64,000 nt of DNA from Prevotella sp. MGM1 (lineage in GTDB: Bacteria; Bacteroidota; Bacteroidia; Bacteroidales; Bacteroidaceae). The notes beneath the pieces are model-generated. The model worked only from the letters and a program-made list of their open reading frames with translations. It searched no databases and had not been told where the DNA came from. This document shows positions 18,020 to 26,759 of the stretch, one piece after another. The stretch covers positions 16,157 through 80,156 of the forward strand of contig NZ_BEWV01000215.1 in NCBI RefSeq assembly GCF_002933775.1. Reading direction: 5' to 3'. The number at the start of each line of letters is the position of its first letter. Position 1 is the stretch's first letter. A program made the translations under genes and the position numbers.

Positions 18020-19246
18020 ATGAATATTCTTATCGTAAGCAACTATTTCTGCCCTTCCACAACCATAGCGGCATATCGTATAGAGGCTTTTGCCAAATAC
18101 CTGAAAGAAGCCGGTCACGATATAACAGTAGTGACGGAATGGGATGAAGAGAACCACATCAAATGGCACGGATGTGACGTTTATTATGTTAAAAACCGCA
18201 TTGCACAAAGGGAGTACTTGGAAAAGTGCAGAAATCTACATAAAAAATGGACTCTAAAGAGAATGGCAAACGCCATTCTTTCACGCGCACTACTCGACCC
18301 CTCGATATTGTCTTGGAACCACTGGGCTTATAAAAAAATCGTCGAGTTATTCAAACACAAGCATTTCGACGTCGTATTAAGCTCATACCCGTTCTTGGCT
18401 TCGCACCTGCTTGCCCTCAAACTAAGAAAGAACGGATACAAATTCTACTGGATAGCGGACATGCGCGACGAGATGTCCAAGTTTTATTTCGGACCTCCTT
18501 TCTACCGCCGACGTATCCGCTCGTATGAGCATGAGATACTGGACTCAGCCGACGTTACGGTATCCGTGTCAGCCCATCTAATCAAAGACTTCAAAGCCAC
18601 ATGCGATAACGGAAGGTTTCTCGAAGTAAAGAACGGATACGACTATGATGAAATACATGACGTAACATTCCAGCCTCAATTCACGATGTCATATATCGGG
18701 AACCTCTATAAGAATTTAATTACACCGTACAACTTGTTCAAAGCATTCCACGAGCTTATGGAAGAAAGGAAAATCCCTTCCGACAGCAAAATAAAAATAG
18801 TGGGAAACACATACATAAAACTAAATGTTCCCGATAGTATCAAAGATAACGTCATCCAAATAGACAGGGTATCCCACTCGGAAGCCATCAGAATGTCGAC
18901 AGAGACGGATGTCCTGGTAGTAATACACCAAACGGGAAGAAAAGGAGTATACACGGGAAAGGTCTTCGACTATCTTGCGACAAACAAACCTATACTCGCG
19001 CTATGCGACCCTAATGACGTGATAGCCGAATTGCTCAACGAGACCAAGACCGGCTTTACCGTAGACAACGACGATATTGAAGGAATAAAAAGGAGCATCC
19101 TAAAATGTTACTCTATATGGAAGAACAAAGAGGTGCTGCCAAGAGACTGGGAGAAAATAAAACAGTATAAACGCAAGAATCAAATAAACATACTGGCCGA
19201 CTACCTGGCCGCGCACAAGGATGAGGTAGAGAGTAAAAAGGCTTAG
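18020..19246 (+). CDS. Glycosyltransferase, GT4-like (GT-B fold)
   Basis: A 408-residue protein with a GT-B layout: an N-terminal donor-less domain beginning MNILIVSNYFCPSTTIAAYRIEAFAKYLKEAG, and a C-terminal nucleotide-sugar domain with MSYIGNLYK (near 222), IKIVGN and KVFDYLATNKPILAL (near 313-327). It probably adds a sugar to the glycan made with the Wbp product. It is the last gene of the operon, 27 bases after the flippase, and a hairpin follows at 19291-19346. Donor and acceptor are unknown. Confidence 0.83.
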   Translation: MNILIVSNYFCPSTTIAAYRIEAFAKYLKEAGHDITVVTEWDEENHIKWHGCDVYYVKNRIAQREYLEKCRNLHKKWTLKRMANAILSRALLDPSILSWNHWAYKKIVELFKHKHFDVVLSSYPFLASHLLALKLRKNGYKFYWIADMRDEMSKFYFGPPFYRRRIRSYEHEILDSADVTVSVSAHLIKDFKATCDNGRFLEVKNGYDYDEIHDVTFQPQFTMSYIGNLYKNLITPYNLFKAFHELMEERKIPSDSKIKIVGNTYIKLNVPDSIKDNVIQIDRVSHSEAIRMSTETDVLVVIHQTGRKGVYTGKVFDYLATNKPILALCDPNDVIAELLNETKTGFTVDNDDIEGIKRSILKCYSIWKNKEVLPRDWEKIKQYKRKNQINILADYLAAHKDEVESKKA

Positions 19247-19290
19247 AGAAAATATCCGCATATAAAAAACGGATGGGACGATATTGATGG

Positions 19291-19346
19291 ATAATGCGAC
19301 TATATATCAATGTTCAAAAGAACTGCCGATATACCGGTCGCATTAT
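19291..19346 (+). terminator. Possible terminator between convergent operons
   Basis: ATAATGCGAC (19291-19300) pairs with GTCGCATTAT (19337-19346), with further pairing inside the 36-base loop (TATATATC/GATATA). TTTTCGTTT follows. It lies between the + glycan operon and the - export operon. Confidence 0.5.
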
Positions 19347-19459
19347 TTTCGTTTGATACCTCAATAGAACATGTATCGAAAGACAACGATTTTGCGTCTC
19401 CCGAATATCCTTTACCCGATCACCATGCAACGGAACGATATTAAAGGCATGAAAAGACA

Positions 19460-20737
19460 TCATCTGTCTTTCCCAACACCATGCCTTAACTTACGGCGGA
19501 CAGCCCGCTTATGCCTCAAATCGCGCAAACGGCGCATCAGATTGGCACGCGAAAGATATATCTGATAGCGATATACGCCACATGCAAGACAGAAATAGAC
19601 CACGACGTGCAGCCATAGCATACGATACTCGGTCACCACATCCGAAAGGCCGGCACCCATGGAGTTGACCCGCACAAAGGCACGCACACCGAATGTTGAC
19701 GGGAATATCCACGAAACAGCCTGCCAAAACCACGGTATATCGCTCTGAGGCCATGACACACCAGAAAGAAACAGCAACGGAACAGACATGAAAACGACAA
19801 GCAACATTACATTCTCACGATAACGGATGAGGCACGATACCGTCATGCCGAAGAATACGCAAGCCAACAAATAGGGCAACATTACGCCTAAAAGGTCTGC
19901 CGGACGCGAGAGAGCGGCAAAGCCGAAAATCCTCGGTACCACAAGAGTGAGGTATGCGGCGGTAACAGAGAATATCATCATATAACACAAAGCCTTGCCC
20001 AATACGATACGGAATACCCCGCGATAATGCTTGCTTATGGGTATCAGTTCCTTATAACCGTTTGTCTCCCTGGCTGTTCCGGCAGCGAGACCGATGCCGA
20101 GCACGAGTGTCTGTTGCAGTATGAGCATAAGAACCCCCGGCAATATGAAATTACCGTAACCGCCTGTAGAATTGAAAATGGGAACCTCCTCATACGCCAG
20201 CGGCATTCTCATTATCTCATCCTCACGGTCTGTCTGATTTCCGGAAACAGCCACCTGTATATCGGAATTCATCTCCTGAGATACCAACAGGGCAGCCTGG
20301 TATACGGCTTTATAAGTCAGCATAAGACTCATATCGCAATAAACGCTCACTACCGTCTGCTGCATCCGTCCCTGACGGGTGGAGAAATCGGACGGGATAT
20401 AATAAATACCACGCACTTCCTGACTGCTCATCAGTGCCTTGGCCTCATCCATATCCGTGGCATGACAGGCTATTCTCACATCGGGCGAGGCATCGCAACG
20501 GCGAATGAAGTCACGGCTCAACGCGCTATGGGAGTTGTCTACCACGGCAACAGGCACCTCATGCACCACTTCATTGTTGTACACCCACGAATAAAGAAGA
20601 GGATAAGCAATCGGAACGATGAGGAAAAAGATTATCACCCCCTCGTCTTTAAATGTGTTTCTCATCTCCTGCCACCACACATAACAAGCGTCGCTTATTC
20701 CTTCGGCAATTCTTGATAATGGTCCTTTGTCCTTCAT
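19460..20737 (-). CDS. ABC-2 type permease of an export system (distal)
   Basis: An inner-membrane protein with one N-terminal helix (about residues 33-53), a large periplasmic domain and five more helices in the C-terminal half, the ABC2_membrane_3 plan of YhhJ/YbhR-type permeases. Signatures are VAVVDNSHSALSRDF, REVRGIYYIPSDFS-like text near 105, and FLSGVSWPQSDIPWFWQ near the C-terminus. The frame opens at 20758, overlapping the upstream gene, but MKDKGPL at 20737 is the more natural start. It is the last gene of the operon after a related permease; the pair probably forms a heterodimer. Confidence 0.85.
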   Translation of the reverse strand: MKDKGPLSRIAEGISDACYVWWQEMRNTFKDEGVIIFFLIVPIAYPLLYSWVYNNEVVHEVPVAVVDNSHSALSRDFIRRCDASPDVRIACHATDMDEAKALMSSQEVRGIYYIPSDFSTRQGRMQQTVVSVYCDMSLMLTYKAVYQAALLVSQEMNSDIQVAVSGNQTDREDEIMRMPLAYEEVPIFNSTGGYGNFILPGVLMLILQQTLVLGIGLAAGTARETNGYKELIPISKHYRGVFRIVLGKALCYMMIFSVTAAYLTLVVPRIFGFAALSRPADLLGVMLPYLLACVFFGMTVSCLIRYRENVMLLVVFMSVPLLFLSGVSWPQSDIPWFWQAVSWIFPSTFGVRAFVRVNSMGAGLSDVVTEYRMLWLHVVVYFCLACGVYRYQIYLSRANLMRRLRDLRHKRAVRRKLRHGVGKDR

Positions 20738-20741
20738 ACGC

Positions 20742-21920
20742 CTATGGTATATAAACATAATTGAGCATGGCCTTCTTCAATTTAGGCAGCACAGCCAAAG
20801 GCAACAACGCAAAAACGGCAAGAGCCACTATGTGCGGCATGGCATCGACCAGCGGGAAGCCATTGAATATCGCCTGCTGGTATATCATGAAATAATGACG
20901 CAGCGGAAAGAGCCACGACAGAGACTGCAACGCCCCGTCCATGCCCATGACGGGAAACGCAGAGCCGGCCATGGAGAAACTGAGCACAGCCCAAAGCGAA
21001 CAGGTACTCATCGACAGGCGCAATGAAGGCATAAGACCGAATATAAACACGCCGAACCCCTGAGAGGCAAGCACCATCAGAAGTCCCGAAATCACAATAG
21101 GCACCATACCTCCCGGATGCGGGAAATCGAGAATGCCATACACATAATACATATATCCGTATGTGACGGCAAGAAAGACGATGGTCTGAGGAATTATTTT
21201 ACCGGCCATTGCCACCGGCATATTATTACCGGACAAAGCGAGCCAGTGCTTGGAACGGCAGAATTTAAGTTCTGTTCCGAGCGAATAGGCCGTTATCAGA
21301 AAGGCGAACAGCATTATCATACCCGGCACAAGCACCGTACTAAGATATACATTATAGTTCGTCCATGGGTTCGACGGTTGATGAAGATCTATCAGTATGG
21401 GCTGCAAAAATGTCTTTATCTGCTCAGGGGTGTATCCCCTCGCGCTCATGGCTGCCTGTGCCACCGATGCCGAACCAAGTGTGGATATTGTCTTCAAGTC
21501 ACGAAACAGCAGTGCCCCTGATGTCAACGACGTCAAACTGTAATAGAAAGAAATCTTCGGTTGCCGGCTCGACAAAAGCTTGCCTGCCGTACCTTTCGGA
21601 ATGTATATAAACGCATAAATCTCGTTTCGCTGTATGGCAGCGCGAGCCTCGGCCACGCTTTCATAGCGTGCAACGACCCTACTGGTCTGGAAAGCATCGA
21701 GATTGCGTATCAGTTTGCGGCTGGTTGAGGTATTGTCAAGGTCCACTACACCCACAGGCATGTCCTGGGGCTGGCCTGAATCCATGAGCGACGTGAAGAA
21801 AAACATGGTCAGCAACGGGAATACCACCATGCAAAACCAATACATCGGGTTTGAAACCATGATGCCAACCTCACGCCGCGACACCATGAGCACATTTTTA
21901 ATATATCCCGCCACACTCAT
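20742..21920 (-). CDS. ABC-2 type permease of an export system (proximal)
   Basis: A 392-residue relative of the next gene with the same plan: first helix near residues 23-45, VGVVDLDNTSTSRKLIRNL, EIYAFIYIPKGTAGKLL, then five C-terminal helices including VWTNYNVYLSTVLVPGMIMLF-type text near 190-210 and GSAFPVMGMDGALQSLSWLFPLRHYF. It lies 22 bases after the HlyD-like gene. With the membrane-fusion and TolC-like proteins it forms a tripartite exporter. No ATP-binding subunit is encoded in the operon. Confidence 0.87.
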   Translation of the reverse strand: MSVAGYIKNVLMVSRREVGIMVSNPMYWFCMVVFPLLTMFFFTSLMDSGQPQDMPVGVVDLDNTSTSRKLIRNLDAFQTSRVVARYESVAEARAAIQRNEIYAFIYIPKGTAGKLLSSRQPKISFYYSLTSLTSGALLFRDLKTISTLGSASVAQAAMSARGYTPEQIKTFLQPILIDLHQPSNPWTNYNVYLSTVLVPGMIMLFAFLITAYSLGTELKFCRSKHWLALSGNNMPVAMAGKIIPQTIVFLAVTYGYMYYVYGILDFPHPGGMVPIVISGLLMVLASQGFGVFIFGLMPSLRLSMSTCSLWAVLSFSMAGSAFPVMGMDGALQSLSWLFPLRHYFMIYQQAIFNGFPLVDAMPHIVALAVFALLPLAVLPKLKKAMLNYVYIP

Positions 21921-21942
21921 AACAAAGCCCCTTGACAGCCGA

Positions 21943-22932
21943 TTACAAATCCTTTATGATGAGCGACATACCGGGGCGAAGACCATCCACCGCCTTAACG
22001 GGACGGGCTTTCACCTCAAAAGTCTTCAAGTCGTACTGCCCGTTGGCTTTCGTCGCCTTCCATACGGCATAGCTACCTTCGTCTTTGATATAGTATACCT
22101 TCATACGAATATCTTTACCGAATGCCGGAGCAAAGGCCGTAAACTCCTCTCCCACCTTCATGCCTTTCAAGCGATCCTCACGTACATTGAACGTACCCCA
22201 CATATCGTTCATCACCGATATCGTCATTATCGGCGAGCCTGTACCCACCAGCTCACCGACCTTCGGATATATATCTGTCACCTCACCGTCTGCCGTGGCA
22301 GTCTGAACCGTCTCGCTTATATACGAGTTTACCTCATCGACAGCTCCCTTCGCACGGCTCACCTGTGCCGCGGAAGCCATCTTCTCTTCTTTTCTCGCCC
22401 CGTTACGAGCCATGTCATACTGGCTCTTAGCAGCCCGCTCCTGCGCTTCCATAGCTTTATAATTGGCGTAAACCTCGTCACGCTTCTGTGCGCTTATCAC
22501 TCCCTCATCAAACAAACGCTGCATACGCTCATACGATTTCTGCGCTATATCCAGTCCGGCACGAGCCTGTTGCCACACCTGATATGCCCCGCGCACCTGC
22601 TCGGCGCGCGCTCCGGCGTTTGCCATTGCGTCAAGAGCGGCGGCGGCATTCTCCGCCCCCTGCGCCTGCTCCATCTTCGCCCGCACGTCGGGAGCGTCTA
22701 TAATGGCCAGCGTATCGCCCGCTTTAACGAAGTCGCCCTCTTTCACACGCAGTTCAAGAATACGGCCGGGCACTTTGCTCGACACCCTGTATTCCGTCAC
22801 TTCCACTTGCCCTTGAATGAAATCCGGTTCACCGCCAATGGTAAAATAACCTATCAAGGCCACGATTAACACCACTGCCGTAAATCCCGCTATGGCATAA
22901 AGTATGCTGTTGTGCTGTGATTTTGCTGACAT
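21943..22932 (-). CDS. HlyD/EmrA-type periplasmic adaptor (membrane fusion protein)
   Basis: A 329-residue protein with one N-terminal membrane anchor (about residues 10-31), a split lipoyl-like domain (KVPGRILELRVKEGDFVKAGDTLAII near 52-77, and VQTATADGEVTDIYPKVGELVGTG near 205-230) and an intervening helical hairpin rich in Ala, Glu and Gln (about 80-190). It would bridge the inner-membrane permeases and the TolC-like channel. It follows the TolC-like gene by 29 bases. Confidence 0.92.
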   Translation of the reverse strand: MSAKSQHNSILYAIAGFTAVVLIVALIGYFTIGGEPDFIQGQVEVTEYRVSSKVPGRILELRVKEGDFVKAGDTLAIIDAPDVRAKMEQAQGAENAAAALDAMANAGARAEQVRGAYQVWQQARAGLDIAQKSYERMQRLFDEGVISAQKRDEVYANYKAMEAQERAAKSQYDMARNGARKEEKMASAAQVSRAKGAVDEVNSYISETVQTATADGEVTDIYPKVGELVGTGSPIMTISVMNDMWGTFNVREDRLKGMKVGEEFTAFAPAFGKDIRMKVYYIKDEGSYAVWKATKANGQYDLKTFEVKARPVKAVDGLRPGMSLIIKDL

Positions 22933-22961
22933 AACTATATGTATTAGTAAAATTTGGTAGA

Positions 22962-24500
22962 TTATTGTTCCAACGTGCCGAGAGCCTTACGCATATTAAC
23001 GTCGCTCAGGCGGATATCAATCTCCGCGTCAATCTTCTGCGAACGTGCCTGCAACCATGCAGTCTGCGCCTCCATCACCGTGGTGGCAGGCATCACACCC
23101 TCACGAAATCCCACCTCGGCACTGCGCAAGTTCTCCTCGGCACGCTTCACATTGCTGTCGGCAAGTGTCAGACGCTTAGACGCCTCGCCAACCTTGAAGG
23201 CGCTTTGACTTGCCTGCAGCTCTATCTTTTCACGGGCCTCGGCCACCTCAAGTGCCGCAATAGCAGACGCACCTTTCGCCGCACGAACCTTATAAGCCAC
23301 GTCGCCCCAGTTCCATACCGGTATACTCACGAGCACACCGACATTCCATACTCCGCCGAATTTCTTCTGATAACCGTCGTAAACATTGGGGTTCGTCACC
23401 GTATAACCGCCCGTAAGCCCTATCTTCGGCAGGTTTCCGGCTTTCAGCAGATTTACCGCCTGCTTGCTCATGTCTGCCATAGCCTGAAGCACATGTATTT
23501 CCGGACGATTATCAGCCGCCGTCTTAACAGCGGTTGCTTCCACCGGAACCGCCACAGGCACTATCTTATCCTTGTCCTCATCGTCCGTTATCAGTTCCGT
23601 ATCCACGGGCAATCCGCATTGCTGACAAAGCAGCATGCGCGACAGGGTCAGTCCGTCATTGACTTGAAGCAGTGTCATTTCCGCCTCATTGACCTTCACG
23701 TCAACCCCAAGTCCCTCGGCACGGGTAGCCACTCCCTCGGCAATCATCTTATATACATCGCCGCGCAGTTTTTTTATTAGGGCGAGATAACTCTCTGCCA
23801 GTTTCTTCTTGTGCTTGAGAGACACGACTGTCCAATATGCCTTGTCGGTGTCGTATATTGTCTGCTGGCGTACCGCCTCGGCTGTTCCGGCGGCCATCCG
23901 CTCGCCTATATCGGCCATGCGGTTAACCGCCTTGATGCTTCCTCCCATATATATCGGCTGCGTAACGATCACCGAGCCGGCAAAGATATTGCGAGTGTCG
24001 GTACGGAAAGCGTCCACGAGGCTGCGGCCTCCGGCGTTGAGCATTGCCGCGGCACTGTTTATGTGCTCATTGAAACCGCCCGCTATCTGCTCAATGCTTG
24101 TACCGAGAGCGCCAAGTTGCCCGTTTATTGCCGCAAGCTGTTCAGGAGTCAGGGATGCGCCCGCATTCTGCAAGGCCGAATTTATTCCGTTTGCGGCTGT
24201 TGTTCCGATGTTCGACAATGCCGACTTCTGGTCTCCGTTGAGAAGCGATATCTCACGGCTTGTATACATATAGCTCCCGAATGCGTGTATTCCAGGAAGA
24301 TATTTAGTGCGAGCCGACTTGCGTATGTTTCTCGCCATGTCTTGCTTGACCTCCGATATGCTCATCTGCTTGTTGTTGCGCAAAGCCATGGCACGACAAC
24401 TGTCTATGCCGACAGGCTGCCCGGCAGCGACTTCCAGCACAGGGAACGACATAAGGAATAATGCAGCTAAATATCTCATAGGCAAATAATTACTTATCAT
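22962..24500 (-). CDS. TolC-like outer-membrane efflux channel
   Basis: A 512-residue outer-membrane factor with a signal peptide (hydrophobic part about residues 9-26) and two OEP repeats. It has the typical start IDSCRAMALRNNKQMSISEVKQDMARN and VGVLVSIPVWNWGDVAYKVRAAKGA in the second half. A Gly/Ala-rich insertion near residues 95-165 is longer than usual. The ATG at 24500 overlaps the stop of the preceding gene (ATGA); MRYLAAL at 24479 is an alternative start. It forms the exit duct of the export operon. Confidence 0.92.
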   Translation of the reverse strand: MISNYLPMRYLAALFLMSFPVLEVAAGQPVGIDSCRAMALRNNKQMSISEVKQDMARNIRKSARTKYLPGIHAFGSYMYTSREISLLNGDQKSALSNIGTTAANGINSALQNAGASLTPEQLAAINGQLGALGTSIEQIAGGFNEHINSAAAMLNAGGRSLVDAFRTDTRNIFAGSVIVTQPIYMGGSIKAVNRMADIGERMAAGTAEAVRQQTIYDTDKAYWTVVSLKHKKKLAESYLALIKKLRGDVYKMIAEGVATRAEGLGVDVKVNEAEMTLLQVNDGLTLSRMLLCQQCGLPVDTELITDDEDKDKIVPVAVPVEATAVKTAADNRPEIHVLQAMADMSKQAVNLLKAGNLPKIGLTGGYTVTNPNVYDGYQKKFGGVWNVGVLVSIPVWNWGDVAYKVRAAKGASAIAALEVAEAREKIELQASQSAFKVGEASKRLTLADSNVKRAEENLRSAEVGFREGVMPATTVMEAQTAWLQARSQKIDAEIDIRLSDVNMRKALGTLEQ

Positions 24501-25372
24501 TTAAAGGTAAAATTGCGTGCGCCTATCATGTTTCCGTCTGCGAATATGCTCACGTTGTATGTTCCGCCTTCGAGATAGTTTGTTATGTTCCAATACGTGA
24601 TGACCGACATTTCCTCTCCCGTATATTCTATGTTCTTCGTCATTGAATACTCTATCTCACGGTTCTCGTAGGCGAATGTACCTCCCGTACTGCCCAGTAT
24701 AGAGCCTCCGGGGGTCATTATACGCACGTATATGGTGCGTATTCCGTTAGGGGCCGTCACGTTCTTTGCTATGTTGAATGATACTTCTATCGTCTTGCCG
24801 TCCTTGATTTTCTTGGCCGGCTTCTTACGCTTGTTTCTTACCACCATGTTGATCGATGTTGCGTCGAGCTGCGACGCTATTGCCACTTTCTCCGACAACG
24901 ACGCCTTTTCGTTGCTGAGTCCCTCTATCTGGCGCGTGGCCTCGGCATACTGGTCCTTTACTCTGTGATTCTCATCCATCAGGTTCTGGTTCAACCGGTT
25001 GAGCGAGTCTATCTGCAACACATAGCTGCGGAGCACCATACGCACCGTGGCCAGTTCTTTTTTCAGTCTTGTTATCTCCCGGGCGTCATCGCTTTTCACA
25101 CGCTTCAACTCTTCGAGAAGCCTCTGCGTGCGCAACTGCTCCTGCGTGAGCTGTGCCACGATAGAGTCGTTGTTTATCTGAGCTTTCATCTCGCTGTACT
25201 GACGGGCAAACTGCTCATACTCGTTTTCCATCTCTTTCTTTTCAAGGTTTGCCAGTTCCTGCATGTCGCGGTTGGCCTCTTTCTGCTCATTGAGATTAAA
25301 AACGAGGAATACCACCGCCCCTATGAGAAACACTAAAACACCTATCAAAGGTATAAGAATCTTCTTGTTCAT
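24497..25372 (-). CDS. Membrane-anchored coiled-coil protein of unknown function
   Basis: A 291-residue protein with a single N-terminal helix (about 5-27), a long coiled coil (about 28-175, many Glu, Lys, Leu and Gln) and a C-terminal beta-rich domain (about 190-291, with TIEVSFNIAKNVTAPNG and GTYNVSIFADGNMIGARNF). I do not recognise a named family, though such proteins are common in Bacteroidota. It is the first gene of the export operon and is coupled to the TolC-like gene by a 4-base overlap, which suggests a role in envelope spacing or exporter assembly. This is inference from context only. Confidence 0.8.
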   Translation of the reverse strand: MNKKILIPLIGVLVFLIGAVVFLVFNLNEQKEANRDMQELANLEKKEMENEYEQFARQYSEMKAQINNDSIVAQLTQEQLRTQRLLEELKRVKSDDAREITRLKKELATVRMVLRSYVLQIDSLNRLNQNLMDENHRVKDQYAEATRQIEGLSNEKASLSEKVAIASQLDATSINMVVRNKRKKPAKKIKDGKTIEVSFNIAKNVTAPNGIRTIYVRIMTPGGSILGSTGGTFAYENREIEYSMTKNIEYTGEEMSVITYWNITNYLEGGTYNVSIFADGNMIGARNFTFK

Positions 25373-25402
25373 ATCTAAATATTATTATTCTCGAAAACGG
25401 TG

Positions 25403-25433
25403 CAAATTTAAATTATTTTGCCGAGACAACAAA
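25403..25433 (-). promoter_or_regulatory. Promoter of the export operon
   Basis: On the reverse strand TTTG (25433-25430), 19 bases, then TAAATTTG (25410-25403), 30 bases before the ATG at 25372. This is a good -33/-7 match. Confidence 0.65.
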
Positions 25434-25677
25434 AAAATTGTTTTTATTAAAAGGAAATAAGTATTTATTTTTAAGAGAAATACGGAAAAAAAGAACTTTT
25501 TTTACATTAACCCGAATATCCGTCATTTCCCGACTGCCGCCATTCAAGCATAAAGCGACAACCCGGCATCACCTGAATAGAAACGGCACCGCACCATGAA
25601 TAAAAACGAAAAACGCCACGTGACAATCAGGTTAAAATGACATAACGCGATCGGCACGCACAGCATATATGACAATC
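25434..25677. other. Intergenic region
   Basis: AT-rich DNA followed by mixed sequence. No gene, repeat or strong fold found apart from the hairpin at 25678-25705. Confidence 0.5.
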
Positions 25678-25705
25678 GCAGGCAATATCGGTCGATATTG
25701 CCTGC
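25678..25705 (-). terminator. Perfect hairpin after the Lrp gene, probable terminator
   Basis: GCAGGCAATATCG and its exact complement flank a 2-base centre, seven bases after the Lrp stop codon. There is no T-run on the reverse strand, so it may act as an mRNA 3'-end stabiliser or an atypical terminator. Confidence 0.5.
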
Positions 25706-25711
25706 AAACAT

Positions 25712-26200
25712 TCAGTCTTCATCCTCTTCGGATACCGGTATGTCCATTATCGGCAATTGCCGGTCTATCGCCGAGTTGAACGATATTATCGTCTCGCTAC
25801 GTGCCAGTCCGAGCGGCTGCAACTTGTCGTGGATGATGTTCAGCAAGTGATGATTGTTGATGGCGTATATCTTGATGAACATGTCGAAATCTCCCGTGGT
25901 GTAATGACACTCCACCACTTCGGGAATATTCCTCAGCTTTTCCACCACCTCGTCGAATTTCTCGGGACTGCGCAGGTTAAGGCCGATATATGCACATGTC
26001 TCATACCCTATCTTTTCCGGGTCGATGACAAACTGCGAGCCTTTCAATATTCCGAGATTGGTTAGTTTCTGTATTCTCTGATGTATAGCCGCGCCGCTCA
26101 CATTACACGCCCGAGCGACCTCCAGAAACGGTATTCTGGCATCGTCGGCTATCAAACGCAAAATTTGTTTGTCAAGTTTATCCAATTTCTGATTTGCCAT
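25712..26200 (-). CDS. Lrp/AsnC-family transcriptional regulator
   Basis: A 162-residue protein with an N-terminal helix-turn-helix (LDKLDKQILRLIADDARIPFLEVAR, then VSGAAIHQRIQKLTNLGILKG) and a C-terminal RAM ligand-binding domain (TCAYIGLNLRSPEKFDEVVEKL, then VVECHYTTGDFDMFIKIYA). Such regulators sense amino acids and control metabolism genes. The acidic C-terminal tail (EEDED) is ordinary. It has its own promoter with -33 and -7 elements (26222-26252), which may include autoregulation. Confidence 0.95.
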   Translation of the reverse strand: MANQKLDKLDKQILRLIADDARIPFLEVARACNVSGAAIHQRIQKLTNLGILKGSQFVIDPEKIGYETCAYIGLNLRSPEKFDEVVEKLRNIPEVVECHYTTGDFDMFIKIYAINNHHLLNIIHDKLQPLGLARSETIISFNSAIDRQLPIMDIPVSEEDED

Positions 26201-26221
26201 TTTAATTGATATTTACAGGCA

Positions 26222-26252
26222 CAAAGATATAACAAATATCGCATATTCGCAA
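26222..26252 (-). promoter_or_regulatory. Promoter of the Lrp gene
   Basis: On the reverse strand TTG (26252-26250), 20 bases, then TATCTTTG (26229-26222), 22 bases before the ATG. It matches the Bacteroidota consensus. Confidence 0.65.
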
Positions 26253-26255
26253 TAA

Positions 26256-26277
26256 AACCGTAAGTAATATTACGGTT
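26256..26277 (-). terminator. Hairpin after the second exbD, probable terminator
   Basis: AACCGTAA (26256-26263) pairs with TTACGGTT (26270-26277). On the reverse strand TTTTATT follows the stem, 15 bases after the exbD stop. It separates the exb operon from the Lrp promoter. Confidence 0.6.
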
Positions 26278-26291
26278 ATTATTATAAATCA

Positions 26292-26759
26292 TCATTCTTT
26301 CTCTTCCTGTTCTCCCGAATATACGATGTTGAGAGCATAAGATTTGCGCAACGCCTCTTTCACGTCACTTATCAGCCCCATCGGCACCGACCTGTCGGCA
26401 CTTATGCTCACTTTCATGTTTTTAAGGTCTTCGGGAGACATCCGCGAACGCTCGGCCGCTATATAGTCGGCTATATCATCCACGTCGGCCAACTTGTCAT
26501 TGAGCTGTATACGTATGGCACCGGCCTCACCTCCACCGGACGAAGCCCCGACCCTGCCTATATATATATGGGATACCGTCGACCTCTTTGCCAGCCTCTC
26601 GGTCTCCGAACCTTGCGGTACTGTGTATTTCACTTTCATCTCCACCTCGCGCATGGTCGTGACTATCATGAAAAAGAAGAGCACGGTGAAAATCATGTCG
26701 GGCAGCGACGAGGTGTTCAGTCCCGGCATACGGTGCTCACGGCGGTCGAACATGCTCAT
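26292..26759 (-). CDS. exbD: ExbD/TolR-type protein (second copy)
   Basis: A 155-residue protein with a short cytoplasmic start, one transmembrane helix (about residues 19-40; DMIFTVLFFFMIVTTM, with the conserved Asp in the helix) and a periplasmic domain ending in DVKEALRKSYALNIVYSGEQEEKE. ExbD proteins form the proton channel with ExbB that energises TonB. It overlaps the first exbD by four bases (ATGA). It lies at the end of the exbB-X-exbD-exbD operon. Confidence 0.92.
   Translation of the reverse strand: MSMFDRREHRMPGLNTSSLPDMIFTVLFFFMIVTTMREVEMKVKYTVPQGSETERLAKRSTVSHIYIGRVGASSGGGEAGAIRIQLNDKLADVDDIADYIAAERSRMSPEDLKNMKVSISADRSVPMGLISDVKEALRKSYALNIVYSGEQEEKE

Noticed and set aside
21703..22869. 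388-codon forward frame
   Set aside because: It is antisense to the HlyD-like and permease genes. Its composition and lack of motifs mark it as a shadow.
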